A DNA stretch of 64,000 bases from Porpolomopsis calyptriformis (lineage: Eukaryota > Basidiomycota > Agaricomycetes > Agaricales > Hygrophoraceae): the NCBI GenBank assembly GCA_951640195.1, contig OX621170.1, forward strand, positions 992,001-1,056,000, given 5' to 3'. Below the pieces are notes generated by a model that did no database searches, was not told the origin of the DNA, and worked only from the letters and a program-made list of their open reading frames with translations. The position numbers and the translations under genes are program-made. Numbering within the stretch: position 1 is the first letter of the stretch; each line of letters begins with the position of its first letter. This document shows positions 25,139 through 37,200 of this stretch, one piece after another.

Positions 25139-26529
25139 ATGTCTCGCACGACTAACTACTTTATACTTGGCGCAACAGGCCCGTCTTTCTCTTCCTCATA
25201 TTTGTCAACGCTCATGCGATTTCCATATAGGTTATATTGGAGGAGCTATCACAGAGCGTCTCCTAGCTCATCCAGATAGCCTGATAACAGCTCTTGTCCG
25301 ATCTGAGGAGAAGGCAAAAAAGCTCAATTCGTTGGGCGTGGCCACTATCCTCGGATCCCACTCGGACTTGGACAGGATTGAAAAAGCGGCGTCCCAGGCT
25401 GACGTTGTACTTGCATGCGTAAGTCCAACTACAATATGAACAGACTGAGTGCTGATGCCAATCCCGTAGTCCGATTCAGACAACTTAGATCTCGCAAAAG
25501 CTGTATTGAGTGGTCTCAAAAAGAGGCATGATGCGACGGGCAAAGTTCCCATACTTATTCACACGGTGAACACTTTCTTTCACCCCATAGACATCTTGTT
25601 ATCTTACGACCATGCTGGGTTCAGTCTGGCACTGGTGAGCAAATTTAAAATTTGCCCGTTCAACTTGTATTCACGATTTTTTCAGGCGTTCTGATCGACA
25701 ACGCAGCTGGCATGTACGCTTCTGACGTCGTTTATAACGATTTGGACCCCAAACAAATGGAATCACTTCCGCCAACCCAATTGCACCGAAATGTCGACTT
25801 GCTACTCGTCGATGCTGACAAGCAAGGTAAGTGTTCAGTGTCCCAACCTAGTTCACGCATACTCATTGGTCTACACAGGATACGTGAAGACATACCTAAT
25901 CTTGCCGCCTACCATCTACGGTATAGCTACTGGCCGTCTCGTCAATCTTGGCATCCAGAACAGATTCTCCATTCAGATCCCCGCTCTTATCAAAGCGTCT
26001 TTGGACAGGGGACAGGGAGGGATGGTAGGGGAAGGAAAGAACTTGTGGCCCAATGTCCATATCGACGATGGTTAGCGCACAATTCACCCTACTCTGTACC
26101 AGCCATTCACACCCGTATTTTGAGCACAGTCGCTGACCTTTATATCATTGTACTCAAGTCAGCCTTGTCCGACTCTGCCACAGGACACGGTCGCGAGGGC
26201 TATTACTTTGGTGAGAATGGCGAGCACTCGATGTATGAGATTGGCAAGAGGATCTCGGAAGTTCTCGTGGAACTTGGGAAAGGGAAAAGTGTTGAGCCAA
26301 CTACCTTTAGTCATGAGGAGGAGGAGAAATACTTCGGGGTGAGTCTTGCTGTCTGATCGCTGTCCAGATTTGTGATTCAGACTCGCTTTTTGTGTAGGGT
26401 GCATGGCTCGGGACGAACTCTCGCTGCCGGGCAGAGCGACCTCGTTCTATTGGATGGAAACCTCTGAAGACCAAAACGGATATGTTGGCAAGCATCAAAG
26501 CAGAGGTGGAAGCTATACTGCAGCAGTGA
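25139..26529 (+). CDS. NAD(P)-binding epimerase/atypical short-chain dehydrogenase
   Basis: Rossmann-fold protein of about 340 residues. Exon 1 reads MSRTTNYFILGATG. A 53-nt intron interrupts the nucleotide loop, and YIGGAITERLLAHPDSLITA completes GATGYIGG (the GxxGxxG motif). ALVRSEEKAKKLNSLGVATI and AASQADVVLAC follow. A later exon has LILPPTIYGIATGRLVNLGI, LWPNVHIDDVADLYIIVL (the HVDDVA-type motif) and GREGYYFGENGEHSMYEIGK. The C-terminus is KAEVEAILQQ, with no peroxisomal signal. The canonical YxxxK of epimerases is not evident, so enzymatic activity is unproven. Fungal relatives are usually annotated as NAD-dependent epimerases or NmrA-like proteins. Confidence 0.85.
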
Positions 26530-27150
26530 TGAAGGACGCAATACCTCATGTACCTCCTCTTTAGTATTGCGTCGTACTTCAATTGTATTATATAATCAAT
26601 GAATACATGACAAAGCCTGGGGAAAAAAGTGCATGGCGTTGTGCATGGCGTTGACGACAGAACACCAATATTTCATTACTTTTGTCTCAAACATAATAAC
26701 CTTTGAAGGATAGGGTCATATCGCCCTCTGCGCAGTGAAAATGTGCTTCCCGACAGGGTTGTGTTGGCTTCGCGGGAGCAATGTGAACGGAATACATCCG
26801 ATAACAATGAAATCATGGAGTTAGTTCCGTTCTCGAGATTCTGTGGATTCGCGTGCACATCCAATCATTCGTCAGCCCCTTTAGTGTTTGCCATCTGTCA
26901 GGTGAGTTGTCGCTTCCGGTGATGCATACTCATTCTGGCTATTCGCAGTCATAAGATACTCATTCTTGCTCATTGGTATGCAACTGAATCTCGTGTGTAC
27001 AAATGTCTGGTATGTGGCCATCTTCCCATAGCTAAACTGACTCTAATGCTAGTGTTTTTATAGAGGCGCGAACGGCGTGCCTGAGAACAGGGAACGTCGA
27101 TCACGGCAAGTGATTGTCAGCTCTTCGTTGACAATACCGGCCTTCCCCAT
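26530..27150. other. Intergenic, no gene seen
   Basis: No open frame here is supported by family similarity or by a plausible exon chain. A 12-bp unit TGCATGGCGTTG is repeated twice in a row near 26630-26654. Downstream of 26890 the sequence has gene-like GTGAG and CAG sites but no coding content. Confidence 0.4.
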
Positions 27151-27266
27151 CTAAGGGCCCGGACAGTAACGTAGCGTGGCTAACTTTGCCAGCCTAAAAG
27201 TGTAGCAAACTCCGCCAGTTTAGCGCCAAAAAGCTGGCATTGCTAAGCTGCTGTCCAGGCCCTAAG
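27151..27266. mobile_element. MITE-like element with imperfect terminal inverted repeats
   Basis: The left end CTAAGGGCCCGGACAG and the right end CTGTCCAGGCCCTAAG are inverted copies of each other with two mismatches. The similarity continues inward in part, with GCCAGC and GCTGGC near positions 27188 and 27233. The 116-bp span has no coding capacity. A TA dinucleotide lies at each edge, which would suit a TA-targeting DNA transposon. No second copy is in this window. Confidence 0.5.
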
Positions 27267-27623
27267 CTATTTCTCAAAGCGATCGACTGTGTTCATTTGG
27301 GACGACGCAATACATTGGGTTCGTTTGTCTAGCTTTGCAACTTCTTATCCTTGGTCTTGCAGGAGCACAATCGGATGCCCCAACGATAACATGCAAGACG
27401 TCTCCCCATGCAATCGGCGACATTCCACTCTTCCACTTCTCATTTTTTTTTCTGACTTGCATGTCATCATTCCGGCTCACACGCTGCGACACGGCGATCA
27501 TTTGATTGCTATTGTAATTCATCCTAGGATCTGTTTGCAGAAGCTGTTATGTCACAAGTCAGCTGCCTCGAAGTGATAAAGCTGGCATTCAGGCCTCCCA
27601 TCATCTCAACTACACCTGCAGTA

Positions 27624-29185
27624 ATGGCTACAGAGCTCGAGCAGGCAGTCACAACCGCTGACAGTTTGCTTACGGATAATGTGAGGTCATTCACTTTCTC
27701 ATTATGTGCCTTTCTCTGATACAACTCGCAATAGTATGTCGTTGGTAGGACCACAGTGAAGGTCCTATGATAATTCACTGACTACCTTGGTCGTCGAAGC
27801 TGCCAGTTTGACACTAGCGGTAAGACCATCTTATCATGCTCCTCTTCCCTGCATCTCTGTTGATTGGCTGCATAGGTTTTCGATTACTGTCTCACATTTG
27901 CTTCTGAGGTTAGAGATTGATTGAGAGTCACTAGTGCTGAAGCATTTTGAATGTGCTTGCAGGTCGACTTGATCTGGCCCTCGAAATTCAGCCTAGTGAA
28001 GGTTCTTTACTTTCTCTCGCGATATCCAACTTTCGCCAACATTGCGCTTTCATTATACGGTGAGTACTTAATCGTCTTCTGGAATCAACCTACTAAGTTA
28101 TACACTAGTTAATTCAACACCCGGCATCTCAGTGAATGTATGACTTCATTTGTTTATATCAACGTCTGATCCTTACTCCCAATCCAGAACTGCTGGCTCG
28201 TTAATGTTGCCGCTGTTTGTTCGTTGCGATATTGACTTAGTGTTTCCCCTTGACTTATACAATGAAATATCCAGGGTTAACTCTATTTGGTATCACCATG
28301 GCGGAGGGTGAGTGATCTATTTTTCGCCTTGCACTGTTTAGCTCTTACCACCTCTCTAGGAATACTTACAATGCGCACCATAGCATTGTGGGCGTTTGAC
28401 AGGAGGATTGTGTGGGGATTGTTATTGTTATCAGCAGTGCGATCATGTAGAACCTCGTTGAAATGCTCTCACCCACTGTCTTGACAGGTTGTCATTATTT
28501 TGTGCGCAGTATTCGTAGATATGTTCCTGCATTCTCAAACTGGTGTGTATTCCGCCCAATCTCTTGACAAAGGACATCGGATTGATGACCTGTTCGAAGC
28601 AAGTCCATCGCTGTTCCCATCCGTTGTTGGTTGCACCATTACAGGTGGCAATCTGATCGTGGTTTTCGCCTTTGTTCTTATTATGATTTATGAGACTGGT
28701 ACGATTCACATATTTTCTCACCAAGAATTCCTCTTACCCGCCCATACAAAGTCAATGTGGTTTTAACTATAGCTCGATTGTTTAAGAGAATCCGGGGTTC
28801 CACAAACCCCTTGATCTCAACTCTGTATAGAGATGGAATAGTTTTCTTTGTCTGCCTATTCGGTAAGTCATTGATACGAGACAAAGCAATGTACTAATGA
28901 GCGCGCAGTGATATCACTTCTGAACGCAGTGGTAATAGGCTTTGGCCCGGTCGGTCGTCTTTCTGGATGGACGGACTGAAGTGCTAACTATTTTCACTCA
29001 GGTGACATATCACAAGCTCACCATAATGTACGTTTACTATTTAGCATCAAACCCAACCTCACTGTGTTGTCCAGGCTTCAACTTGTTATGCACAGCATAC
29101 TTTCATGTCGCATTCTACTTAATGTACGGGAGATTGATCGTGCTTGGTCTGTTCATTCAAAATATAGACCTTCAAAACTCTGACG
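27624..29185 (+). CDS. DUF6533-type seven-helix membrane protein, copy 1
   Basis: Basidiomycete membrane protein family. Exons give MATELEQAVTTADSLLTDN, then YVVAASLTLAVFDYCLTFAS, EVDLIWPSKFSLVKVLYFLS (the DUF6533 core), NNCWLVNV, the helix GILTMRTIALWAFDRRIVWG, then IDDLFEASPSLFPSVVGC and IVVFAFVLIMIYET. The C-terminal exon has LVMHSILSCRILLNVRE. About ten introns are visible. Their positions match those of copies 2 and 3. The frame ends early at SKYRPSKL, because a small deletion relative to copy 2 shifts the last residues. The function of the family is unknown. A receptor-like role has been proposed only on the strength of the seven helices. Confidence 0.7.
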
Positions 29186-29412
29186 CTGTGCATGTCAAGC
29201 CAAGTACGGCTCGTCTAGATGTGTGCTTATTACCTTGAGGCGAGGAGAGGAGGTATTTGTGCAGGCCAGACAAGTCTAGTTTCTTTTTCTATCGAGACTT
29301 GGTGATACTGGGTATCATATGTACTAGTAGTGTATCTAGAACGACCCTCCCTCTCATCCTCATCCTGACAGGATAAAATCAACATAATCGAATCAAAACG
29401 AGTGGCTGTATT

Positions 29413-29745
29413 TCACTCGCTCCGGCTCTGGTCATTTTTGACTGGGCATGATTCCGCCGTTTCCTCCGAGACGCTTTCCTCCACCTCAGAATTCAGCTGA
29501 GCAGCAACAGTCATGAACCTGTAATCTTTCTTTAATTTTAAATTTCCATATTGCGTTTGATCAACCTACGTCGCGGCATGTAACCCTGCAAACATCCTCA
29601 CCGCATGCAGATCGACCTGCAAATGCTCGCAAAGATCGGCTGTCTGACTGATGGCCCTGGATAGTCTGGCAAATCTGCCCGCCAGTTGAGCATAGAGCTT
29701 GTCTTTGGCTTGAGTTGCATTCGTCGGCTGGGAGAGGTTATTCAT
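29413..29745 (-). CDS. Small unrecognised protein, about 88 residues, one intron
   Basis: Not in any long open frame, but two exons read cleanly across one intron (29520-29584). Exon 1 gives MNNLSQPTNATQAKDKLYAQ, LAGRFARLSRAISQTADLCE and HLQVDLHAVRMFAG. Exon 2 gives FMTVAAQLNSEVEESVSEET and ends DQSRSE. The regular Leu/Ala spacing suggests one or two amphipathic helices or a coiled coil with an acidic tail. I do not recognise a named family. Its start codon overlaps the upstream ATG of the Asa1-like gene on the other strand, so the pair is head to head with essentially no space. Confidence 0.6.
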
Positions 29746-29782
29746 GTCAGACCAGACGGCACGTGCTCGAAGACGCGCATCG

Positions 29783-31333
29783 ATGGCCCTTGGGTCAGCC
29801 CCCCCACCTCCCTGCCCTACTCACCTCATTCGATCTCACACAAGCCCTATAAGCGCCTTGGATTTTTCTAGAGATAACGAACGCATTTACTCCGCAGATT
29901 CCTCTGGTCTTGTTGTTGTCACTTCGACCCGCTCCATACGCGCCATTGCCTTATGGAATGCTCATACCGACGCACTACTTGGAGTACAGGAATGGGAGAC
30001 TATCGTTATAACGTCTGTCCGTTTCTTCATCTTTGAGTCATTCATCTCACTTATCATCTTCCTCTTCAGACACGGCAGAGACAATAAACTACATTTATGG
30101 TCCCGAGTTGAGGATGATCCAACCGCTTCGTCGATTAGACTAGGCGGCTCGGCCTCTGTCCCTGGCCTCCAGACCCCAGTCCTTCGCCGTTCGATGGATG
30201 TCAATGCTTTGAATTATTGCAGATTTTCCCTTCTCCCTCTAGCAGCGTCTGGAAAAGGAGATACTATTCATGCTCTGATTGCTCTCCCAAATCTGGTCGA
30301 TTCCTCCCTAGTATGTTCAAAGGATGATCAACCATTCCGCTTTTTACTATTGCTAACATCGCGCACGCTCCTACGAAAAGGCAGATATTTGGACATTGCC
30401 CTCATGTGAAAGGTTACATGCGGGCATTGGAAGTGCACTTATTAGCGCGAGGACATCGTTATTCTCTCATAAAGAAGGGAAAGATAATTTCGGTATAGGT
30501 TGCTCGCATTCAGGCTCTTCCCTCTAACTAACAATATTTTGGCCATTCATAGGTATCATCATGTCCATACATTTGTTTACAGTTCCTTGTGTGGATTCCT
30601 CCTCCACATCTGAACGGAAGGAGTTGCGTATTTTATGTGGCTACGAAAATGGCGGCGTCACATTGTGGAGATTCACAAGGCCAGAGCGCCGGACATCTGT
30701 TGAAGGGATAGGTTGGGAGGCAATTTGGACGGTCAAGCTTCATGCGGAGGCCGGTACGAGTGAACCCTGGATTTCACGCTACCACACTTACGCATGCATG
30801 TAGTGATGGCTATGGCTGTATCAGCAGATAATGCACTGGCATTGACGGTCTCCGCGGACCACCTTATTGGACGTTACGACCTAGCGGTGGGTTGTGATGC
30901 AGCCTTCTTCAGTTGCTTATTGTCAACCCGTCTTGTGACAGTCCACTTCGTCTGCATGTACAACTCACAGAACCAAACATCCGGGAAATGCTGCAATTGC
31001 AATACAAAGTGACGGGAAAGTCTGCGCAGTGGGAGGGTGGGATGGAAAGTGAGCTACTTGCATTTAAACAATAAATTTCTTAATTTGGAGGGTTCCAGAA
31101 TTCGGTTGTATTCGACGCGCACTCTGAAGCCTCTGGGTACACTTGACTATCACAAGACGGATTGTCGATGTCTTGTGTTTGGGAGGTCCTGCACAACTGC
31201 TACTGATGAACGTGACGATGACGACGACGAGATGAGTGAAGCAGAAAAGAAAGCGAGGAACCGTTGGCTGGTGGCTGGTGGAAAGGATAGCAGACTGTCT
31301 TTATGGGTGTTGATGAACTTTGAAAGACACTGA
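29783..31333 (+). CDS. ASA1: ASTRA-associated protein 1 (Asa1-like), WD40 repeat protein
   Basis: WD-repeat subunit linked to the ASTRA/TTT complex that helps PIKK kinases mature. Repeats begin at HLIRSHTSPISALDFSRDNE, continue through TRSIRAIALWNAHTDALLGV and HGRDNKLHLWSRVEDDP, then RILCGYENGGVTLWRF, VMAMAVSADNALALTVSADH and RLYSTRTLKPLGTLDYHKTD. The end is WLVAGGKDSRLSLWVLMNF, a normal Asa1 terminus. An acidic loop (ERDDDDDEMSEAEKKAR) lies in the last blade. About seven introns are visible. I prefer the ATG at 29783 (MALGSAPPPPCPTHLIR), because related proteins start just before the Pro run. The in-frame ATG at 29744 would overlap the start codon of the opposite gene. Confidence 0.85.
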
Positions 31334-31347
31334 GTATTACCTGGTGC

Positions 31348-33977
31348 ATGTACACTATGAGGAACGCGAGGACACTGAGGTTACCCATCTCGTCTCTCCC
31401 TCTTCCTCCTGCCAGCCATCTTCTGACAGCAAATTTGACTCCCGATCTACACACCCCTTCCGTGGCCGCATTCCGTGACGTTCTTGCTACCGCGCCAAGC
31501 GTACTGCGTCGTTCCCGACTCTTGGATCCTCAATGCCACTTTTCCTATGTATCTCCTTTTCCGACTCCATTTCCTTACCGAATAACAGATCTATCTGGCG
31601 CTGATGACAAGGCAAAGTGGGTGGAAAAGTGGCTAAGTGATCGTGAGGCTATTCACGAACGAGCTCCCGCTGAGGACCAACGGAATTCTTTGAGTGTATT
31701 CTACCCGGAGAATAGGGACCAATCTCGAGAGCTTATTGGACTTGCAAGAACCGGGCTTGACGACTGTCTTCCACTTCTTGATGTCGGGGACGCCTTTGAA
31801 ACACTGGGTGTCCCAGCTTTGGCTGACCTCTCTAACAAGGATGGAGAATCGCCCTCATTTTCGGATGCGGACGCAGCTGTCTCTGCCCGTCAAGAGCTTG
31901 TTGACGTGCTCAGTGGACACTGTCTTCTTATGTCTTCTGGGTCCGTATCGAGTTCGGAGCCATCCTTCGCACCCTGGGCACTCCGCTACAGTGGTCACCA
32001 ATTTGGCTCATGGGCTGGTCAGTTAGGTGATGGTCGCGCTATCTCAATTCGTGAGCACCTCCATCGGTCGGTTCTCGTTTTCGAATCCGCATTCTGATAC
32101 ATGCATGCAAGTGGTAACACCACACCCATCAGATCCAGACCTTACCTATGAGCTACAATTGAAGGGGGCGGGCCGGACACCCTTCTCTCGGACGGCGGAT
32201 GGGCTCGCAGTCCTTCGCTCCTCTATTCGCGAATTTCTTTGTTCGGAAGGTGGGATGACACTTATTCTTACCGATACCTTTATCCTGATGTTTCTAACTC
32301 TCCCAGCGATGAACGCGCTCTCGATCCCGACAACCCGCTCCCTTTCTCTGGTCTCTCTTCCCACCCTCCCGGTCGACCGTGAGCGTGAGGAAACTGCATG
32401 CATACTCACTCGCGTCGCTCCTTCGTTCCTCCGCGTTGGCTCATTCGAGGCTCTAAGTTCATCTGAGAGTATGTTCTTCTTTGGAGGTGGACAACAAGAA
32501 GCGCATTTGGATGCCTTAAGACTCCTTGGTGAATGGGTTCATACCAGGGTTCTGAGACTCGGGATTGTGGAAGGGCAAGCGTGGGGAAAGAGACTGGTGC
32601 TCGAAGTCGCACGAAGGAATGCAATCATGGTAGCTGGTTGGCAAGCCTACGGCTTCATGCACGGTGTGATAAATACTGATAAGTTCGTTGCTTGCAATTT
32701 CTTCCTCTGGTTTGCGTTCCTCTGATGTTGTCTAGTGTCTCTGTCTTGGGATTGACAATCGATTATGGTGCGTTCTGTTTCGACCTATTGCTGAGCGTGG
32801 TTGATTGCTTGCTTTTCGTCTTCTCTAGGCCCATATGCGTTCATGGACGTTTTCGACCCGTTCCACATCTGCAACCATACTGATGAAATGGGAAGATATG
32901 CCTACATGGTAAGAATCTGTGCTTTCTTTATTCTCATATTTTTACAGTTCATAATGTAGCATCAACCCACCATGATGTCAGCAATACCAACTGATTTGTT
33001 TACACCCGATGTCATTAATACACCCCTGTAGTATATATGCCCTCCGCGCCCTTCTTCATTCTCTTTCTCCGCTCATCGGTGCCGAGTCCGAGTTGGGTGA
33101 CAAAGCTGTTACCCAAGGTTGGGCTGATTCCGCCTCAAAAGAGACAATCGATAAATGGCGGCAGAAGGGAACAGTGCTTGTGAAGGAGGAGATGGAGAAA
33201 GTGATCCAGGAGGTCTCGGCAGAAGAATACGGGAGACTCATGAGAAAGGTCAGTCCACTCTCCACCCTCATGCAATTGACAAGTTCTGATTTACTATATG
33301 TTTATTAGCGTCTCGCACTCCGCCGACAGGAAAAGACAGACGAAACACTACTTGTGGTACCCCTTCTCAAGATCTTGCAAGAGCACGACATGGATTTCCA
33401 CTTGACCTTCCGTAAATTATCTCTTTTCCGGCCTTCCCTTGTCCACCCGCTATCTATCCAAGATGGGGCCACCGGTCACGGAGGCTCCAGACATTCTCTG
33501 GACAAGTTCATTGCCGAGTTACTCAACCTGTCACCAGAGGCGGCGATCATAGATCACGCGAAAGCGAAGGAAGACTGGATAGTATGGCTGGAAAAATACG
33601 CTCATCGCATTGTAAGCGAAGAAAGTGAATGGATTGGAGATGTGGACACCGAACGGGAGAAAGCTGCCAAGAACGCAAACCCCCGCTTCGTGCTAAGGCA
33701 ATGGGTACTAGAGGAAGTCATTGCAAAAATGGAGAGAGATGCGAACACCGGGAAGAGGGTCCTGTCTAAGATTTTACATGTAATATCTCTCCTTTCGTTC
33801 AGCGGCGGACTGTTGACGTGTTTCTGTGTGTAGATGGCTTGCCACCCATTTGAACCCTGGGGTGCGGAGTCCGGCGAATCCGATGATGGACTGGATGCCG
33901 AAACCAAGGAGGAGCGGAGATATTGTGGGATGGGGGAAAAAAAGATGTTGGGCTTCCAGTGCAGCTGCTCGAGCTAA
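31348..33977 (+). CDS. FMP40: Selenoprotein O homologue (SelO/Fmp40, protein AMPylase) with Cys in place of Sec
   Basis: Pseudokinase-fold enzyme that transfers AMP to proteins, normally mitochondrial. Key segments are [108 protein letters not shown] and [20 protein letters not shown]. The C-terminus is GFQCSCSS, which equals the animal CSUSS end with cysteine where selenocysteine stands. Start is taken at the ATG at 31348 or the second Met at 31357. The N-terminus ([15 protein letters not shown]) has the basic look of a mitochondrial presequence, which is weak evidence. Seven or so introns are visible. Only 14 bp separate its start from the Asa1 stop. Confidence 0.92.
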
Positions 33978-34242
33978 CGCCAACGTAAGGCCCATAAAAA
34001 CGATCCCATGATTTGTGTACAAGGCTGGATTGTTATAATCTCTTGTAACTCGGTCGTTGATTTCCTCTTGAATGATTGAATGGGATTTTGAGTAAATTCA
34101 CGAGTTTTGTTCGCAGAGCAGTCAATTGCACGTAACAAAAATGGGAATGTAATCAACTACATTCGAGTAAAATACATGTAAAAGTAAGTGCATGTAACAA
34201 ACCTCAGTGCCGAGCAGAGACGCAGCAGTTGGTTTGGGAAAG

Positions 34243-37200
34243 TTACAATCTCGCCTTACCTAGCTCGTCGACTAACGTCGCAGCTGCAGATGTGAGTACA
34301 ACGGTACCACGCTCCTTGACTTTAGCCGCTATTGTGGACCAGATCGAATAAGACAAGTTTAACAACGAGAGACACATGTCAGACGTACTGAAAATGACTT
34401 TGTCGTCTTCTTTCCACATTTGGGTGATGAGGGTTTCGCCAGGGTAAACAACACCAGCGAATCTGAGTAAAAGGAATCTTTAGCCAAGAAGCAAAGAAAA
34501 TCTGCTCATTGAATAACTCCATACTGACCGAACTTTGATGTCTTTGTACGGCCCGAATGCTTTCAGTATATGTTTCCCCGCGATCCCCAAGCTGGGCAAC
34601 GGATATCAGTTTGGGGGGGACAGAAAGGTCGAAGAGAGGGCAAACCTGCATAGCCCATGGAGTATCGGGCTTTCAAATCCACCGATAGCAGCAAATTCCG
34701 GCAAAATCTATCAGAGATATACGCCGTGAGTGATCACTAAAACGCTTGCACGCGTGGAGCAGGACTTGCGTGAAGGGGATTTCTGTCTCCACTCAATCTG
34801 CAATGAGTATTAAAAATTGCGATCATGCACTAAAGTAAACACAAATGCCATCACCGATATAAAGCAGCTTGCGAATGGCCAGTCTGTTCCTCCGAGACGA
34901 TATCAGGTGCTCTTCTCGGAGGTGTGTTAACAGCCGAAGCTGGACCACGATCTGTGCATATGGGTTAAAGTGACCATTCCACGGCCGGAACGCACAGGGG
35001 TCGAACAGACCTTTACCGACACGCTTTCCGCCAAACCCTCCCGATCCCCGGATGAAGATGGTAGACTGATTCTCGAAAATAACTTTGCCCGACTTCTTTT
35101 CTCTGGTTTCAGTTATGGTGGTGACAGCCACCGCCTTGCCTTTATCGAGAACCTCCATTAATCTGACACTCAGAACTAAGGCCCTTTCCCATCTCGTACT
35201 TCACGAGTCAAGACTAACCGAACCTCGTTCACCAACTCGCCGCTGGTGGGAATACTGCCTCTGATAGCCAAGTACTGTTCTCCATGGAGCAATTTCGCCT
35301 GAAACAGAGTCGGTGTCGGAAGCAAGTTATAAACAGTTGACTAACTGGGTTGAAGTTGGGCAGCCAGCCTAACGGTATTCCAGCGCTGGCTTGGAACTGA
35401 GGGATGACTCCAAAAGTGGGAAGGGCACTGAATTCATCATGTCCCTCATACGTCCACTGGAGTTCTTTTGCTGTCGCACCAATTCCGATGTTATACAGGA
35501 TTACATCTCGCTCGGTGTAGTTGTACTCCGCGGGATCAATGTGGACGCCTTTAGCGTCCACGACAAGTTGCGAATCCTCTGGGTCGATGAATGGATTGGA
35601 TGTGGACATCAAAGAGTAGTGTGAAATCACATGTAATATCGGTACGCTACAGCGATAATATTATGGTGAAAACCAACGCTACAGCTTCGCTTTAGCCTCG
35701 AAGCCCTCATTACCAAAGTTCTCAATCAGCTGAAAGCACAACATCAGTACCAACTTGCAGGAAAAGATATAGTGAAACCAAGCATACCTGCTGCATGGCT
35801 TCCTGCGTTGAAGAAGGATGTGTCGCCCGCCCGTCCTCTAAAACATGTGATCAGAAGCTGCCCAAGACAAAAGGACTTGAGAAGCTTACTGAAGTTTGTG
35901 ATAGTCTCCCATTTCGATATCACATCTTCAGGTGTTAATGGTTTTTTCGTCGGAAAACCAAAACCACCAGCTCGTTGCCATCGGGTGTGTGCCGCCCATC
36001 CACCGAGAACTTCGAACAGACCCCCAGTCGTCTCCTCGTTATCTACGAGCAAACGTGGCTTAACAAAATGTTAAACCCCAAAGTGAATCACAAGTACCTG
36101 AGCTTGTCAAGTATCCGACCAACGGGGATATATAGTCCGGCTAGTTTGAAAATCGTCAGCTTTCGTATGAGACTACCATAGAAGACACTTTCTTTAAATG
36201 CATCAACCATATCTTGTGACCTAGACTCGTAAATTTGAGAAATATCTTGTAAACCCCAATTCAAATGCACGCACCAGATGGTCATGGTCATAGCAGTCCC
36301 AGCCGAGGGGGCGATGACATTCGCTAGGATGTTGTACTTTTTACCCTCAATGGCAAGGGTTCGTGTGAAACCAATGATAGCAGCTTTTGCAGTAGAGTAC
36401 TATGGTATTGAGAGACCACACATCAGCAAACGATGTCGGGGCGGTACAGGGGATCACCACCGACATTAGCTTGTCCGAAATTGCCATCTGAAAGGGGAAA
36501 TACTTAGAGACTGTTCCAAACATATAAAAGAACTTAGCCTACAGATGCCGACTTGTGAGCTTGTGGTCACAATACGACCAAACTTCTGCTTTTGAAAGAT
36601 GGGCCAAACAGCCTTTGCGCACTGGGAGAAAGGCATTAGTGGTAATTCGGGTCGATAATAGTATATTCAGGTTGTACCTTATAGGTTCCTCTACAAGCCC
36701 AAAGAAAAATGATCCAAGTCAAACGCCACGACCAAAGCAGTTTCATTTTGACGGTAATATACTGACCTGAGATGCACCGCCATAACAATATCCCACTCCT
36801 GCTCGCTCATCGCGGTAAACGATTTATCTCTTAGGATGCCGGCGTTGGCAATAAGAACATGGACGCCGCCGAATTTTTGTAATGCAGCCTTGACGATAGC
36901 TTCGCCATCCTCGGCCGAACAGATGACAGCAGCAGCCTTTCCTCCATCTACAAGCCTACATTTAGTTGACGAGCTGACAATGTAAAGAGACTAAACCCAG
37001 ACCGTGTTGAACTTCGGCGACAACGGCATTGGCATTTTTTTCGTTCACATCATTCACGATAACGTTGGCACCGAGCTTGCCGTACATGTGAGCATAAGCA
37101 CGCCCCAGTCCGGCCCCGGCTCCAGTGATGATCACCGTCTTGTTATCGAATCTAACTTGCGGATAGGATTGAGCATTAGGGGGTAGTCTGGCTGCTTGTT

